From Candidatus Lindowbacteria bacterium RIFCSPLOWO2_12_FULL_62_27 (GTDB lineage Bacteria > Lindowbacteria > 2-12-FULL-62-27): a stretch of 64,000 nt of DNA. This document shows positions 1 to 9,132 of this stretch, one piece after another. A model generated the notes under the pieces. That model was not told the origin of the DNA. It saw nothing but the letters and a program-made list of their open reading frames with translations, and searched no databases. How positions within the stretch are numbered: the first letter of the stretch is position 1; each line of letters opens with the position of its first letter. Location of the stretch: assembly GCA_001784175.1 (NCBI GenBank), contig MFPR01000001.1:228561-292560 (forward strand). Reading direction: 5' to 3'. Position numbers and translations under genes: made by a program.

Positions 1-66
1 GTATTTCCGGTTGTGTCGATCGAGTTCCTCCCGAAGCTCCAGGAGACGGTCCTTTTCGCTTTTCAT
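1..66 (-). CDS. ligA: NAD-dependent DNA ligase, N-terminal fragment (cut by window edge)
   Basis: The reverse strand from 66 reads ATG and then 21 further codons to the window edge, giving MKSEKDRLLELREELDRHNR followed by KY. The pattern ELREELxxHxxxY matches the extreme N-terminus (domain Ia) of bacterial NAD-dependent DNA ligases, which seal nicks in replication and repair. The start overlaps the stop of the upstream M23 gene in an ATGA (63-66), so the two are probably translationally coupled at the end of the pilus operon. Only 22 residues are visible, so the call rests on that motif. Another coiled-coil protein is possible. Confidence 0.55.
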   Translation of the reverse strand, partial: MKSEKDRLLELREELDRHNRKY

Positions 67-1655
67 CGTACCCTGAATGTCCATTCCTTTCGGCTCACAT
101 TTCCGATCCGGTCCGCCACCGTCACGGCCAGCCGGTGCGGCCCACGCCCGACGCGCGTCAGAATCACCCGCACCCAACCGCGGTCTGCATCATAATACCA
201 CTCCTCATGCGCCCTGCCATCCACCTCCACACCTCCGGTGTCGGCCATACCGGAGCCGCGGTCGCTCACGACCACATGAATCTCGTCGTCACGGGACCAC
301 CGCCCGGCCGCCGGAAAGGAAACCCGCGGCGCAACCGAGTCGTCGGAGAGAATGTAAAAGGCCGTTCGATCGATTTTTGCGGACACGGCGCCGGCGGCCG
401 TGTCCGCAAGAGCGCCGACGAATGACCATTTTTCGGGCTGCCCGTTCAAGGACGCCCGTCGATAAACAGCTAATTTCCCCGTTGGAATCTGCATCGTGAC
501 TGGCACGCGGAAGCGGAGAACGGCCGGCGAAGCCAGCGGAACACCTGTCGGCTCGAGCAAACACGCGGAGACAACGGGCAGAACGGATTCGTGAGGCGGC
601 GTGAAATCGTTCCCGGAAGATCCGGCCCACACGCTCACGGCTTCCGAGGAATAGAACATCGAGGGCGCAAGCAGACATTCGACGGCGCCGTCCGGAGACG
701 CCAGTTGACGCGTTTCCCCTTCGGAGGGCCGGAACATTAACCCCTCCCCCCTTGTGGGGGAGGCCGGGTGGGGGGTACCTATTCCTATCTCTGTCTCTGT
801 TGCATTCCCGCTGTTGTCCTCCGCCCGGATCCACAGAACGTGCGTGTCCCCGCGCACGCGCGAAACATCGAGCGCCGGAGACTCGGCCGCCGATGGCGCG
901 CGCGGCCGCGGCAATCCCGTGAACAGCCGGAATCGGTAACGGCCGCCGGCGCCGGAGGAACGCAAATCGTAAATCAAACCGACCCGCTTGTTCTCCTGCG
1001 ACGCGTAACTCAAACGATCAAACAGAATTGTTTTCGTGTCCTTGTGATCAAGCGCGTAAATGATTTTCCTCGGACTCAGGTGATAGGCCGGAGCATATTC
1101 CGACGTGTCGGTCGCCACAAGATCGATCCAATACCTGCCGGGAAGATCTTCGGCGCCTTCAAAGACGCGGGTAAGAATAACGGACGACACGATCGGCGCC
1201 GTCCTGTCCGTGGGCGCCGGCAAAAATTCAAACGGATGGATCGGCGTCTCTTCGTCCCGGCGCAACTCAAAATGCAGGTGCGGCAGGCCCGCGCCGCTTT
1301 CGCCGCTGTATCCGATCAGTTCGCCCTTCCTCACCGGCGCAAGTTCCCCCGGCGCTACGGCGGCGTCGAGCTTGTCGCGAAATTTCATTCCGCGACGCCG
1401 GTGCGCCACCCACGTCTGGATCGCGCCCGCGAACCGGTCCAGATGCGCGTAGACCGACCGGCGGCCCTCCGGATGCCTGAGATAAATCGCCTTGCCGAAT
1501 CCCGTCAGGCTGTCCGCCACGCGGTAGACTTCTCCGTCGGCCACCGCATACACCGGCCGGCCGACTTCGCCGTTCGTCGAAAAATCGATCCCTGTGTGAA
1601 AATGCCCCTCGCGGTATTCGCCGAACGTCCCGGTCACAGGCGCCTCTTTGCCCAA
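63..1655 (-). CDS. M23-family (LytM) endopeptidase, secreted
   Basis: The N-terminal third is a peptidase family M23 domain. Zinc-site motifs are HFHTGIDFS (His and Asp ligands, near residues 19-26) and LPHLHFELR (HxH motif, near residue 126). M23 enzymes cut peptide cross-links in peptidoglycan. The remaining ~370 residues look like beta-sandwich sensor or substrate-binding domains. The TTG at 1655 gives MGKEAPVTGTFGEYR, but the same frame stays open upstream and encodes DYAWPL directly before it, which is typical of this family. Further upstream it encodes a hydrophobic Cys/Phe/Leu-rich stretch back to about 1750. The true start is therefore probably a non-standard codon (CTG?) upstream, giving a signal peptide. 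A REP-like repeat at 741-775 is translated in frame, adding GTPHPASPTRGEG near residues 293-305. The gene ends in an ATGA overlap with ligA. Confidence 0.85.
   Translation of the reverse strand: MGKEAPVTGTFGEYREGHFHTGIDFSTNGEVGRPVYAVADGEVYRVADSLTGFGKAIYLRHPEGRRSVYAHLDRFAGAIQTWVAHRRRGMKFRDKLDAAVAPGELAPVRKGELIGYSGESGAGLPHLHFELRRDEETPIHPFEFLPAPTDRTAPIVSSVILTRVFEGAEDLPGRYWIDLVATDTSEYAPAYHLSPRKIIYALDHKDTKTILFDRLSYASQENKRVGLIYDLRSSGAGGRYRFRLFTGLPRPRAPSAAESPALDVSRVRGDTHVLWIRAEDNSGNATETEIGIGTPHPASPTRGEGLMFRPSEGETRQLASPDGAVECLLAPSMFYSSEAVSVWAGSSGNDFTPPHESVLPVVSACLLEPTGVPLASPAVLRFRVPVTMQIPTGKLAVYRRASLNGQPEKWSFVGALADTAAGAVSAKIDRTAFYILSDDSVAPRVSFPAAGRWSRDDEIHVVVSDRGSGMADTGGVEVDGRAHEEWYYDADRGWVRVILTRVGRGPHRLAVTVADRIGNVSRKEWTFRVR
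741..775 (-). repeat. REP-like hairpin, type A, inside the M23 gene
   Basis: On the minus strand it reads CCCCCCACCCGGCCTCCCCC, then ACAA, then GGGGGGAGGGG. The CCTCCCCC/GGGGGAGG arms form a hairpin. The same form occurs at 57711-57751 and 61379-61415. Here it is inserted in frame in a coding sequence. Confidence 0.75.
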
Positions 1656-1676
1656 CGGCCACGCGTAATCGCCCCG

Positions 1677-1734
1677 GACACCGGAGCAGAAGACACCGGA
1701 GCAGAAGACAGAATACAGAAGACAGAATACAGAA
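1677..1734. repeat. Short tandem repeats in the M23 leader region
   Basis: Two copies of GACACCGGAGCAGAA (1677-1706) are followed by two copies of GACAGAATACAGAA (1707-1734). Read on the minus strand in the M23 frame they encode Phe/Cys/Ser/Val-rich hydrophobic residues, so they may form the hydrophobic core of a signal peptide. Confidence 0.8.
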
Positions 1735-1759
1735 GAACCCAGCAGACGCAGACGCAGAT

Positions 1760-3100
1760 TTACGAGTCCATCCCGAATTTTTTCAGCTTCATCAGGAGCG
1801 TCGTTCGCTTCAGGCCCAACAGCGCGGCCGCCTCCGTCTGGTTGCCGCCGCTTCGGCGGAGCGCCTCGGTCAGAAGCGTTTTCTCGTACGTGTCGACCAG
1901 CGTGTCAAAATCGGCGAGACCCACGTGCGCCGGCGCGTACACGCTGTCCGGCGCGAACGCCGCCGCTTCGCCGTGCTCGACCGACTGGAGCACGCCCGCT
2001 TGCGCCAGCGCGACCGCGCGCTGGATGGCGTTTTCAAGCTCCCGGACGTTGCCCGGCCACGCATACATGAGAAGGGAGGCCTTGGCCGGTTCGGCGAGGA
2101 CGATGTCGGGCTTGCCGTACCGGGGGCCGTATTCTTTGACAAAATATTCGGCCAGAATGGGAATATCGCCGGGCCGTTCGCGTAGCGGCGGGATTTGAAT
2201 GGGGATCACGTTGAGCCGGTAAAAAAGATCCTCCCGGAAAAGATTCTGTTTCACCAGCTCCGTAAGATTCTTGTTCGTGGCGGCCACCACCCGGATGTCC
2301 GCGCGGAGGGTTCCCTGGCCGCCCACGCGCCGAAATTCGCCGCCTTCCAGAACCCTCAAAAGCTTCGGCTGAATCTGCACCGGCAGTTCCGCCACCTCAT
2401 CCAGAAACAGCGTCCCGCCGCCGGCCACCTCCACCAGGCCCAGCTTGCGCCGCTCCGCGCCCGTGAACGCGCCCTTTTCATAGCCGAACAGTTCCGCCTC
2501 CAGCAGGTTTTCCGGGATCGCCGAACAGTTGACGGCGACAAACGGACAGTCGCGGCGGCGGCTCAGGTGATGAAGGCCTCGCGCGATCAGCTCCTTGCCT
2601 GTCCCGCTTTCGCCCATGACGAGAACGCTCGCGTCGGTCGGCGCCACCCGCGCAACCAGATCCAGCAGGTCCTTCATCTTGGCGTCCTGCGTCACAAACG
2701 CGTCGGCCATGCCCGCGCCCTCCGCCGTCTCCCGGCGCGCCGGCTGATCGAGCCGCTGGAGCACGCGGTCGACGTCCGTCACGGAAAAGGGTTTCATCAG
2801 GAAATCGTCCGCGCCGAGCTTCATCGCAGAAACCGCCGTGTCGACGGTGCCGTAAGCGGTGATCACGCAGATGTGGCACCGCGGATGCCGGGCGCGCAGG
2901 TCCCCGAGGATGCTGAGACCATCGCCGTCCGGCAGCCGGATGTCGAGGAAGGCGGCGTCGTACGGCGCCGCGCCGATCTTCTCGCGCGCCGTCCGGATGC
3001 TGTCCGCGTGCGTGACGACAAACCCGATGCGCTCGCCGGCCTCGCACAGAAAATCCCCCATGATCGGCTCGTCGTCGACCACGAGGAGATGCCGGGCCAT
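1760..3100 (-). CDS. pilR: Sigma-54-dependent response regulator (PilR-like)
   Basis: This 446-aa NtrC-class activator has three parts. A receiver domain (about 1-115) has a phosphoacceptor Asp near residue 53 in FLDIRLPDGD. A central AAA+ domain has Walker A GESGTGKE, the sigma-54 contact loop GAFTGA and Walker B TLFLDEV. The C-terminus is a Fis-type helix-turn-helix (GGNQTEAAALLGLKRTTL). It would activate sigma-54 promoters when phosphorylated by the kinase encoded just upstream, whose stop lies 2 nt before this start. In other bacteria PilR controls pilin expression. That role is inferred here from its place directly behind pilB-pilT-pilC-pilS. Confidence 0.9.
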   Translation of the reverse strand: MARHLLVVDDEPIMGDFLCEAGERIGFVVTHADSIRTAREKIGAAPYDAAFLDIRLPDGDGLSILGDLRARHPRCHICVITAYGTVDTAVSAMKLGADDFLMKPFSVTDVDRVLQRLDQPARRETAEGAGMADAFVTQDAKMKDLLDLVARVAPTDASVLVMGESGTGKELIARGLHHLSRRRDCPFVAVNCSAIPENLLEAELFGYEKGAFTGAERRKLGLVEVAGGGTLFLDEVAELPVQIQPKLLRVLEGGEFRRVGGQGTLRADIRVVAATNKNLTELVKQNLFREDLFYRLNVIPIQIPPLRERPGDIPILAEYFVKEYGPRYGKPDIVLAEPAKASLLMYAWPGNVRELENAIQRAVALAQAGVLQSVEHGEAAAFAPDSVYAPAHVGLADFDTLVDTYEKTLLTEALRRSGGNQTEAAALLGLKRTTLLMKLKKFGMDS

Positions 3101-3102
3101 GA

Positions 3103-5061
3103 TCAGGCGCGCGGAACCACGATCCGGACGGTGGCGCCGCCGCCCGGCGGACTTTCAATCTGAAGCGTTCCGGAAAATTCCTCTTCCACGATTTTTTGAA
3201 CGATCGGGAGGCCCAGGCCCAGGCCCTTGTCCTTGGTGGTGTAAAAGGGATCGAAAATCCGGGACGGCTCCTCGTGGATCCCGACCCCGTTGTCCGACAC
3301 CTGCACCTCGACCTTCCCGTTTTTCTCCTCCGCCGTCAGACGCACGCGGCCGTCGCCCATCCGGCACGCCTCGACGGCGTTTTTCAGAACATTCACCAGC
3401 GCGCGCTTGAAATGGTCCGGCGAGCCGACCATCGGGATGTCCGGCGCGGAAACCCGCACGGACACGCCGCGGCTCTCGGCCAGAAACGAAATCTCCGCCG
3501 CCGCCTTCTCCGCCACCTCCCGCATCTCGAACCGGCGCTCCTGCTGCGGCTGCCGCTCCAGCGACAGCTCCAGAAACTGGTTGATGGTGCTCGAGATGCT
3601 GGCCACGCCCTCGATGACCCGCTCGGCATGCCGGGCCAGCTTGGGATCGCGCTCCAGTTCCTTTTTGAGCAGCGACGCGAATCCCTCGATGCCGCCGAGG
3701 GGGTTTTTTATTTCGTGCGCGAACTCGGCCATGAGTCGCCGGTAAATGCCCAGATGCTCCTTCCGCGCGATTTCCGCGCGCAGACGCTGGAGTTCCGCGA
3801 TGTCGAGCGCGGTGAACAGCACCCAGGTGGTGCCGTCGCCATGGACGAATCGCGTGGTGGCGTACTGGATCGGCACCTGCGTGTGATCGCCGCGGAGGAG
3901 GTTCCCCTCCGCGATCCGCACCTCCTCGGAAAGATGCAGGCACCGGAGAATGGGATCCGCCTCCTTGCTCGGAAAAAGATACACGTCCTCGCACAGGCGC
4001 TTGTCGATCAGCGCCTCCAGCGAAACCTGGCCGGTCAGAATCAGCGCGTTTCGGTTGACCAGCCGGATCCGGCCGCCCGAATCGACGGCGATGACGGCCG
4101 CCTGGCTCGCTGCCAGGACACGGTCGAGAAAATCGCGGGTCTGGCGCATGTCGTCGTGGATCAGACGGTTTTCCATGAGCAGCAGCGAATAGTCGCGCAT
4201 CGCCCGGGCAATCTCAAGGTCCTCGTCTTTGAACCAGATGTCGTTTTGCCGGTCGGCCAGCACGAAACAGGCCGTGATGTCCCGGATCCGGAACGGCACG
4301 ACCATCACCGAATGCGTGTGCGGCGGAATGTCGCGGCCGCGCTTGAGAACCCGAACGTCGCCCTCGAGGTCCGCGCTTTTCAGCCACTCCTCCAACTCGG
4401 GATTCGCCGGCGCGTTGATCGAGTGGTCGATCGTCCGGTCCCGCCCGCGAAACCGGACCATCGCGGAGGAAACCGGGCGCAAAACTTCGACGAGTTGCCG
4501 GAAATTCTCGCCCAGAAACAAATCGGGATCCATCCGGCCCTCGATGTTCGACACGTTCCGCAGCCGGCGCAGGGTCGTGACCTGCGCGATCTTTTGAAAT
4601 GTCTCGCGTTCCTGCCGGACCTTCTGCTCGACCTGAAAGCCGAGAATGATCGCGACGGTGTAGAGCGGAATCAGGAGCGTCAACGTCCCCGGGGAGAACA
4701 GCTCAAAACCGGGATCGCCGGAGGCCGACGAGAGATAATACAGGATCGTGTTGAAAAACGCCGCGCCCACGCTCCCCACAAGACCAAACGACAGCCCGCC
4801 CGAAAACACCGGCAGAAGGTACAGCCAGAACATGACCTTCTGGTACTCGTGGCTGGCCATCCAGGCGGCGTGGGAAAAGAAAATGTAGAGGAGCAGGATG
4901 GTCAGGTTGGCCTCGGTGTACGGAAACCGCTTTCGAATCGACGGCTCGATGATGAAAAACAGCACGAAGGCCGCGATGATGACGACGTTGACCTTGTTCG
5001 GAAGCTCCTGAAAATAGCTGAAGGCGATGACCAGAAAGAGCGCAAGCCCGAGGAGGCTCAA
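3103..5061 (-). CDS. pilS: Membrane sensor histidine kinase (PilS-like)
   Basis: The N-terminus has about six hydrophobic segments (first ~190 residues). A GAF-like region, a PAS domain, a HisKA domain with MAEFAHEIKNPLGG and an HATPase domain follow (ALVNVLKNAVEA; DNGVGI; DPFYTTKDKGLGLGL). It autophosphorylates and should signal to the adjacent PilR-like regulator. Order and partner match the PilSR pair of T4P loci. The TTG at 5061 would cut the first membrane helix. The same frame continues upstream through GWFLFL, RYLRTETRRETW and EIAAIEAFKQL into the pilC stop region with no stop codon, so translation probably begins upstream at a non-ATG codon between about 5090 and 5140. Confidence 0.85.
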   Translation of the reverse strand: MSLLGLALFLVIAFSYFQELPNKVNVVIIAAFVLFFIIEPSIRKRFPYTEANLTILLLYIFFSHAAWMASHEYQKVMFWLYLLPVFSGGLSFGLVGSVGAAFFNTILYYLSSASGDPGFELFSPGTLTLLIPLYTVAIILGFQVEQKVRQERETFQKIAQVTTLRRLRNVSNIEGRMDPDLFLGENFRQLVEVLRPVSSAMVRFRGRDRTIDHSINAPANPELEEWLKSADLEGDVRVLKRGRDIPPHTHSVMVVPFRIRDITACFVLADRQNDIWFKDEDLEIARAMRDYSLLLMENRLIHDDMRQTRDFLDRVLAASQAAVIAVDSGGRIRLVNRNALILTGQVSLEALIDKRLCEDVYLFPSKEADPILRCLHLSEEVRIAEGNLLRGDHTQVPIQYATTRFVHGDGTTWVLFTALDIAELQRLRAEIARKEHLGIYRRLMAEFAHEIKNPLGGIEGFASLLKKELERDPKLARHAERVIEGVASISSTINQFLELSLERQPQQERRFEMREVAEKAAAEISFLAESRGVSVRVSAPDIPMVGSPDHFKRALVNVLKNAVEACRMGDGRVRLTAEEKNGKVEVQVSDNGVGIHEEPSRIFDPFYTTKDKGLGLGLPIVQKIVEEEFSGTLQIESPPGGGATVRIVVPRA

Positions 5062-5141
5062 AAACAGAAACCAGCCCCACGTCTCCCGCCGCGTCTCCGT
5101 TCGCAGGTAGCGGTATAACTGTTTGAAAGCTTCGATCGCGG

Positions 5142-6350
5142 CTATTTCACCAGGTTGATCATTTCGAACATCGGGAAAAACATGGCCATGACGATGATGC
5201 CGATCGCGCCGCCCATCGCGACGACCATGAGAGGCTCGATCAGGGACGAGAGGGCGTTGACGGTCTCATCCACGATGAGGTCGTAGTTGTCCGCGATCTT
5301 GGTCAGCATCGAGTCCAGCGATCCCGTTTCTTCGCCAACCGCGATCATGTGCGTGACCATCAGCGGAAAGACCTTGGACTTGTGGAGGGGCTTGGAGATC
5401 GTCTCGCCCTGGCTGATCGAGGCCGAAACGTCATCCATCACGGCGGCCAATACTTCGTTGCCGATCGTGTCCTTCACGATCTTGATCGCCTGCAAAATCG
5501 GCACGCCGCTGGCCACGAGCGTGCCCAAGGTCCGCGTGAACCGCGAGATCGCGACTTTCTTGATGAGGTCCCCGAATACCGGAAGTTTCAGGCGGACCTT
5601 GTCGCACTGCAGGCGGCCCCGGCCGGGCTGGTCGTACCAGTTCAACGCAATGATGGCGCCGATAATGCCGAGGATGCACATCCACCAGTAGCCGACCAGA
5701 AAATTGCTGATGGTCATCACGACCCGGGTCGGCAGCGGCAACGCCACGCCCATCTGCAGAAACATGGTCGCGAAGGTCGGAATGATCTTGATCATCAGGA
5801 ACGTCACCACGGTCGTCGCGACCAGCGCCATCACGGCGGGATACGTCATCGCGCCCTTCACTTTCGTCCTCAGCTCCTGCTCCTTCTCGGCAAATTCGGC
5901 CAGCCGGTTCAGGACCTTCTCCAGCACACCGCCGATCTCTCCGGCCTTCACCATGTTGTAATACAGGGGCTGAAAGACCCGCTTGTGCTTGGACAGCGCA
6001 TCGGAAAAAGAACTGCCGCTCTGAATGTCCGAGCTCAGCGTCGTGATCAGCTCCTTCAGCTTCGGATTTTCGGCCTGGTCCTGCAGGATGGTCAGGGCCC
6101 TGAGCAGCGGCAGGCCCGCGTCGAGGAGCGTGGCCATCTGGCGGGTGAACATCGTGGTTTCCTCCGTCTTGACGCCCCGCTGAAGAAACGGAATGGAAAA
6201 CCCGGCCGCTTCCTTCTTCTCCTTCACCTGGTACGGCCGCAGGCCCATCTCGCGCAGCCGAGCCGACGCCAGCTTCTCGCTGGCCGCCTCGATCAGGCCG
6301 TTCATGTCCTTGCCGGCCGCGTCCATCGCCTTGTATTCGAAGACCGGCAT
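5142..6350 (-). CDS. pilC: Type IV pilus inner-membrane platform protein PilC
   Basis: This 402-aa protein has the GspF/PilC layout: a cytoplasmic N-terminal part (FEYKAMDAAGK), then two GspF domains, each followed by membrane helices (for example VMALVATTVVTFLMIKIIPT and a C-terminal MVVAMGGAIGIIVMAMFFP). The motif TRQMATLLDAGLPLLRAL is typical. PilC is the platform on which the PilB and PilT ATPases act to polymerise and depolymerise pilin. It lies 23 nt downstream of pilT and its length is normal for the family. Confidence 0.95.
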   Translation of the reverse strand: MPVFEYKAMDAAGKDMNGLIEAASEKLASARLREMGLRPYQVKEKKEAAGFSIPFLQRGVKTEETTMFTRQMATLLDAGLPLLRALTILQDQAENPKLKELITTLSSDIQSGSSFSDALSKHKRVFQPLYYNMVKAGEIGGVLEKVLNRLAEFAEKEQELRTKVKGAMTYPAVMALVATTVVTFLMIKIIPTFATMFLQMGVALPLPTRVVMTISNFLVGYWWMCILGIIGAIIALNWYDQPGRGRLQCDKVRLKLPVFGDLIKKVAISRFTRTLGTLVASGVPILQAIKIVKDTIGNEVLAAVMDDVSASISQGETISKPLHKSKVFPLMVTHMIAVGEETGSLDSMLTKIADNYDLIVDETVNALSSLIEPLMVVAMGGAIGIIVMAMFFPMFEMINLVK

Positions 6351-6373
6351 CCCTCAATCCCTCCCTGCGGCGT

Positions 6374-7423
6374 TCATATTTGTTTCTGAATCTCCTCGCG
6401 GTCCTGCGCCTTCAGCAGGACCTCCTGATGGGTGATCAGGCCGCGCTGATAGAGATAGATCAGATGCTGATCCATCGTCTGCATGCCGAGTTGCCCTCCG
6501 GTCTGGATCGCCGACACAATGTTGTGGGTTTTCATTTCGCGGATCAGGTTCCGGACCCCGGGCGTCACAAACATGATCTCGAACGCCGCCACCCGGCCGG
6601 CGCCCTGGGACTTCGGACACAGCGTCTGCGAAATCACTCCCTCCAGCGCCACCGAAAGCTGCGTCCGGATCTGCTCCTGCTGGTCCGTCGGAAACACGTC
6701 GATGATCCGGTCGACCGTCGCGGACGCGCTGTTGGTGTGGAGGGTGCCGAACACCAGGTGCCCGGTTTCGGCCGCCGTGATCGCCGCTTCGATCGTCTCC
6801 AAGTCCCGGAGTTCGCCGACCATGATGACGTCCGGGTCCTGCCGCAGGGCCCGCTTCAGCGCCTCCTTGAAGGACGGCACGTCCACGCCCAGCTCCCGGT
6901 GGGTCACCACGCTCTGCTTGTGTTGGTGGATGAATTCGATCGGATCCTCGACTGTGATGATGTGCGTCGACCGCTCGGTGTTGATCCAGTCGATCATCGC
7001 GGCCAGGGTCGTCGTCTTGCCGGAACCGGTCGGGCCGGTCACCAGGACCAAGCCCCTGGGTTTGGTCAGAAGGGTGAGGATGTGTTTCGGGAGGCCCAAC
7101 TGTTCCACGGAATAGATTTTGTTCGGAATCAGCCGGCACACCATGCCGTGGTAGCCGCGCTCCTTGAAAATCGACACGCGGAACCGGCATTTGCTCTCGT
7201 AAGAGTATCCGTAGTCGGACCCGCCGTGCTGTTCGAGCCGGGTGATATGCTCGTCCGGCGTGATGGACTTGACGATGATCTGGGTGTCGTCCGGCGTGAG
7301 GACCGCCGTTTCGATGTTCACCAGTTCCCCGTCGATCCGAAGCACCGGCGGGCGGCCCACCCGGAAGTGGATGTCCGACGCCCCCCGCTCGATGGCCAGC
7401 TCCATCACATCGTGAATGTACAT
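6374..7423 (-). CDS. pilT: Type IV pilus retraction ATPase PilT
   Basis: This 349-aa hexameric ATPase has a PAS-like N-terminal domain (SDIHFRVGRPPVLRIDGEL), Walker A GPTGSGKTT near residues 130-138, the Asp box ITVEDPIEF, Walker B DVIMVGELRDLET and the His box TGHLVFGTLHTN. The C-terminal GVRNLIREMKTHNI resembles the AIRNLIRE motif that separates PilT from PilB. PilT powers retraction, hence twitching and DNA uptake. It lies between pilB and pilC in a compact minus-strand operon. The start ATG at 7423 is 23 nt past the pilB stop. Confidence 0.95.
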   Translation of the reverse strand: MYIHDVMELAIERGASDIHFRVGRPPVLRIDGELVNIETAVLTPDDTQIIVKSITPDEHITRLEQHGGSDYGYSYESKCRFRVSIFKERGYHGMVCRLIPNKIYSVEQLGLPKHILTLLTKPRGLVLVTGPTGSGKTTTLAAMIDWINTERSTHIITVEDPIEFIHQHKQSVVTHRELGVDVPSFKEALKRALRQDPDVIMVGELRDLETIEAAITAAETGHLVFGTLHTNSASATVDRIIDVFPTDQQEQIRTQLSVALEGVISQTLCPKSQGAGRVAAFEIMFVTPGVRNLIREMKTHNIVSAIQTGGQLGMQTMDQHLIYLYQRGLITHQEVLLKAQDREEIQKQI

Positions 7424-7446
7424 AGGTCAGCACATTAACTCGATCC

Positions 7447-9126
7447 TCAAGTGTTGGCAATAACCTCCTCGATCGTCGTCATGCCCAACGACACCTTCCG
7501 GAACCCGTCCTCGCGCAGACTCCGCATCCCGTTGCGCTTCGCGGCGTCGGCGATCACATAAGAGGGCTTCACCTGAAGAATCAGCTCCTTGATCTCCTCG
7601 TTGAGAACCATCATCTCGAAAATACCGCTCCGGCCCTTGTAGCCGGTGTTGTTGCAGACTTCGCAGCCGGCCCCCTTCTGAAATTTGGTCGCCGCCGCCA
7701 TCTCGGGCGGAAACTTGACTTCCTTCAAAATCTTCTCCGACGGCGTGTAGGCATGCTTGCAGTTCTTGCAGATCGTCCGCACGAGCCGCTGGGCCATCGC
7801 GGCCTGGAGCGAGGAGGCGATCATGAAGGGGCTGACGCCCATGTCGATGAGCCGCGTCACCGAACTGGGGGCGTCGTTGGTGTGAAGGGTCGAGAAAACG
7901 AGGTGGCCGGTGAGGGCGGCGCGGATGCCGACCGACGCGGTCTCGAGGTCGCGCATCTCGCCGACCAGGATCACGTCCGGCGACTGGCGAAGAATCGACC
8001 GGAGGCCGGCGGCGAAGGTGAGGCCGATTCCGGAGTTGACCTGCATCTGGTTGATGCCGTCGAGCTGATACTCGACCGGGTCCTCCACCGTGATGATCTT
8101 GCGGTCGGGCGTGTTGATCTCGTTCAGGGCCGAATAGAGCGTCGTCGTCTTGCCGGAACCGGTCGGCCCGGTCACGAGGATGATGCCGTTGGGCTTGCGG
8201 ATGAGATCGTTGAAGATCCGCAGGTTGTCCTCGATGAAGCCGACCTGCTGAAGGCCCAGGGACACCGAGGCCTTGTCCAGAAGCCGGAGCACCACGCTCT
8301 CGCCGTAGATGGCGGGTAGGGCGGAAACGCGGAAATCGATTTCGCGGCCCATCATCTTGATCTTGATCCGGCCGTCCTGCGGCGACCGCTTTTCGGAGAT
8401 GTCCATGCCCGACATGATCTTGATCCGCGCCAGGACGGCGCCCTGGAATTTTTTCGGAATCTTCGGCTGATGCTGCAGAATGCCGTCCAGCCGGAACCGG
8501 ACGTCGAACATTTTTTCATTGGGCTCGAAATGAATGTCGCTGGCCTTGTTCTTGAGCGACTGCATGAGCAGCATGTTCACGAGCCGGATCACCGGCGCCT
8601 GCTCGGCGGCGGCGGCCTCGTCGGCCAGCGACATGTCCTCCTTCTCCTCATCGACCATCTGCAGCTCGCCGAGAACGTCGTTCAGGTTCTCCTCGGCGAC
8701 GGCGTAAAAGGAGTCGATTAGCGCGGAGAGCTTGCGCGGGTTCACCATCACAAAATCCAGGTTCGACTCCAGAACGTGCCGCAGGTCCTCCTGGGTCCGC
8801 AGGTCAATGAACTCGGCGCAGGCCATTTTCAGGAAACCGTTCTCCGCGGCGACCGGGAAAATCTGGTACTGCTGGGCGCTGATGGTGTCCAGGCGCTTGA
8901 TCAGGTCCTGGTCCGGCGTGTAGGCGTCGATGTCCTCGTAGGGAAGGCCGATGTGCTGGGCGTAGGCCTCGTAGACCTGCTCCTCGTTCATGATGCCCAT
9001 GTCCTGCAGGGCGAAGATGGCCGACTTCTCCTCGGCCTGCATCGTCGCCTCGACGGCCTCGATCTGGCCGTCCGCCAAAAGGCCCTGCTTGGCGAGAATC
9101 TTCAACAGCTCCGCGGACTCAACCAT
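7447..9126 (-). CDS. PilB/GspE-type assembly ATPase (second copy, degenerate N-domain)
   Basis: This is a 559-aa secretion ATPase with Walker A GPTGSGKTT, VEDPVEYQLDGINQMQV, DVILVGEMRDLET, GHLVFSTLHTND and a zinc-binding tetracysteine loop (CKNC ... CEVCNNTGYKGR). Its N-terminal ~150 residues are in the position of an MshEN domain but lack the RLGxxL...Q signature seen in the neighbouring copy. It may not bind c-di-GMP and could work as a partner or alternative extension motor. It starts 6 nt after the first pilB and probably arose by tandem duplication followed by divergence. Confidence 0.92.
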   Translation of the reverse strand: MVESAELLKILAKQGLLADGQIEAVEATMQAEEKSAIFALQDMGIMNEEQVYEAYAQHIGLPYEDIDAYTPDQDLIKRLDTISAQQYQIFPVAAENGFLKMACAEFIDLRTQEDLRHVLESNLDFVMVNPRKLSALIDSFYAVAEENLNDVLGELQMVDEEKEDMSLADEAAAAEQAPVIRLVNMLLMQSLKNKASDIHFEPNEKMFDVRFRLDGILQHQPKIPKKFQGAVLARIKIMSGMDISEKRSPQDGRIKIKMMGREIDFRVSALPAIYGESVVLRLLDKASVSLGLQQVGFIEDNLRIFNDLIRKPNGIILVTGPTGSGKTTTLYSALNEINTPDRKIITVEDPVEYQLDGINQMQVNSGIGLTFAAGLRSILRQSPDVILVGEMRDLETASVGIRAALTGHLVFSTLHTNDAPSSVTRLIDMGVSPFMIASSLQAAMAQRLVRTICKNCKHAYTPSEKILKEVKFPPEMAAATKFQKGAGCEVCNNTGYKGRSGIFEMMVLNEEIKELILQVKPSYVIADAAKRNGMRSLREDGFRKVSLGMTTIEEVIANT

Positions 9127-9132
9127 GGATCA

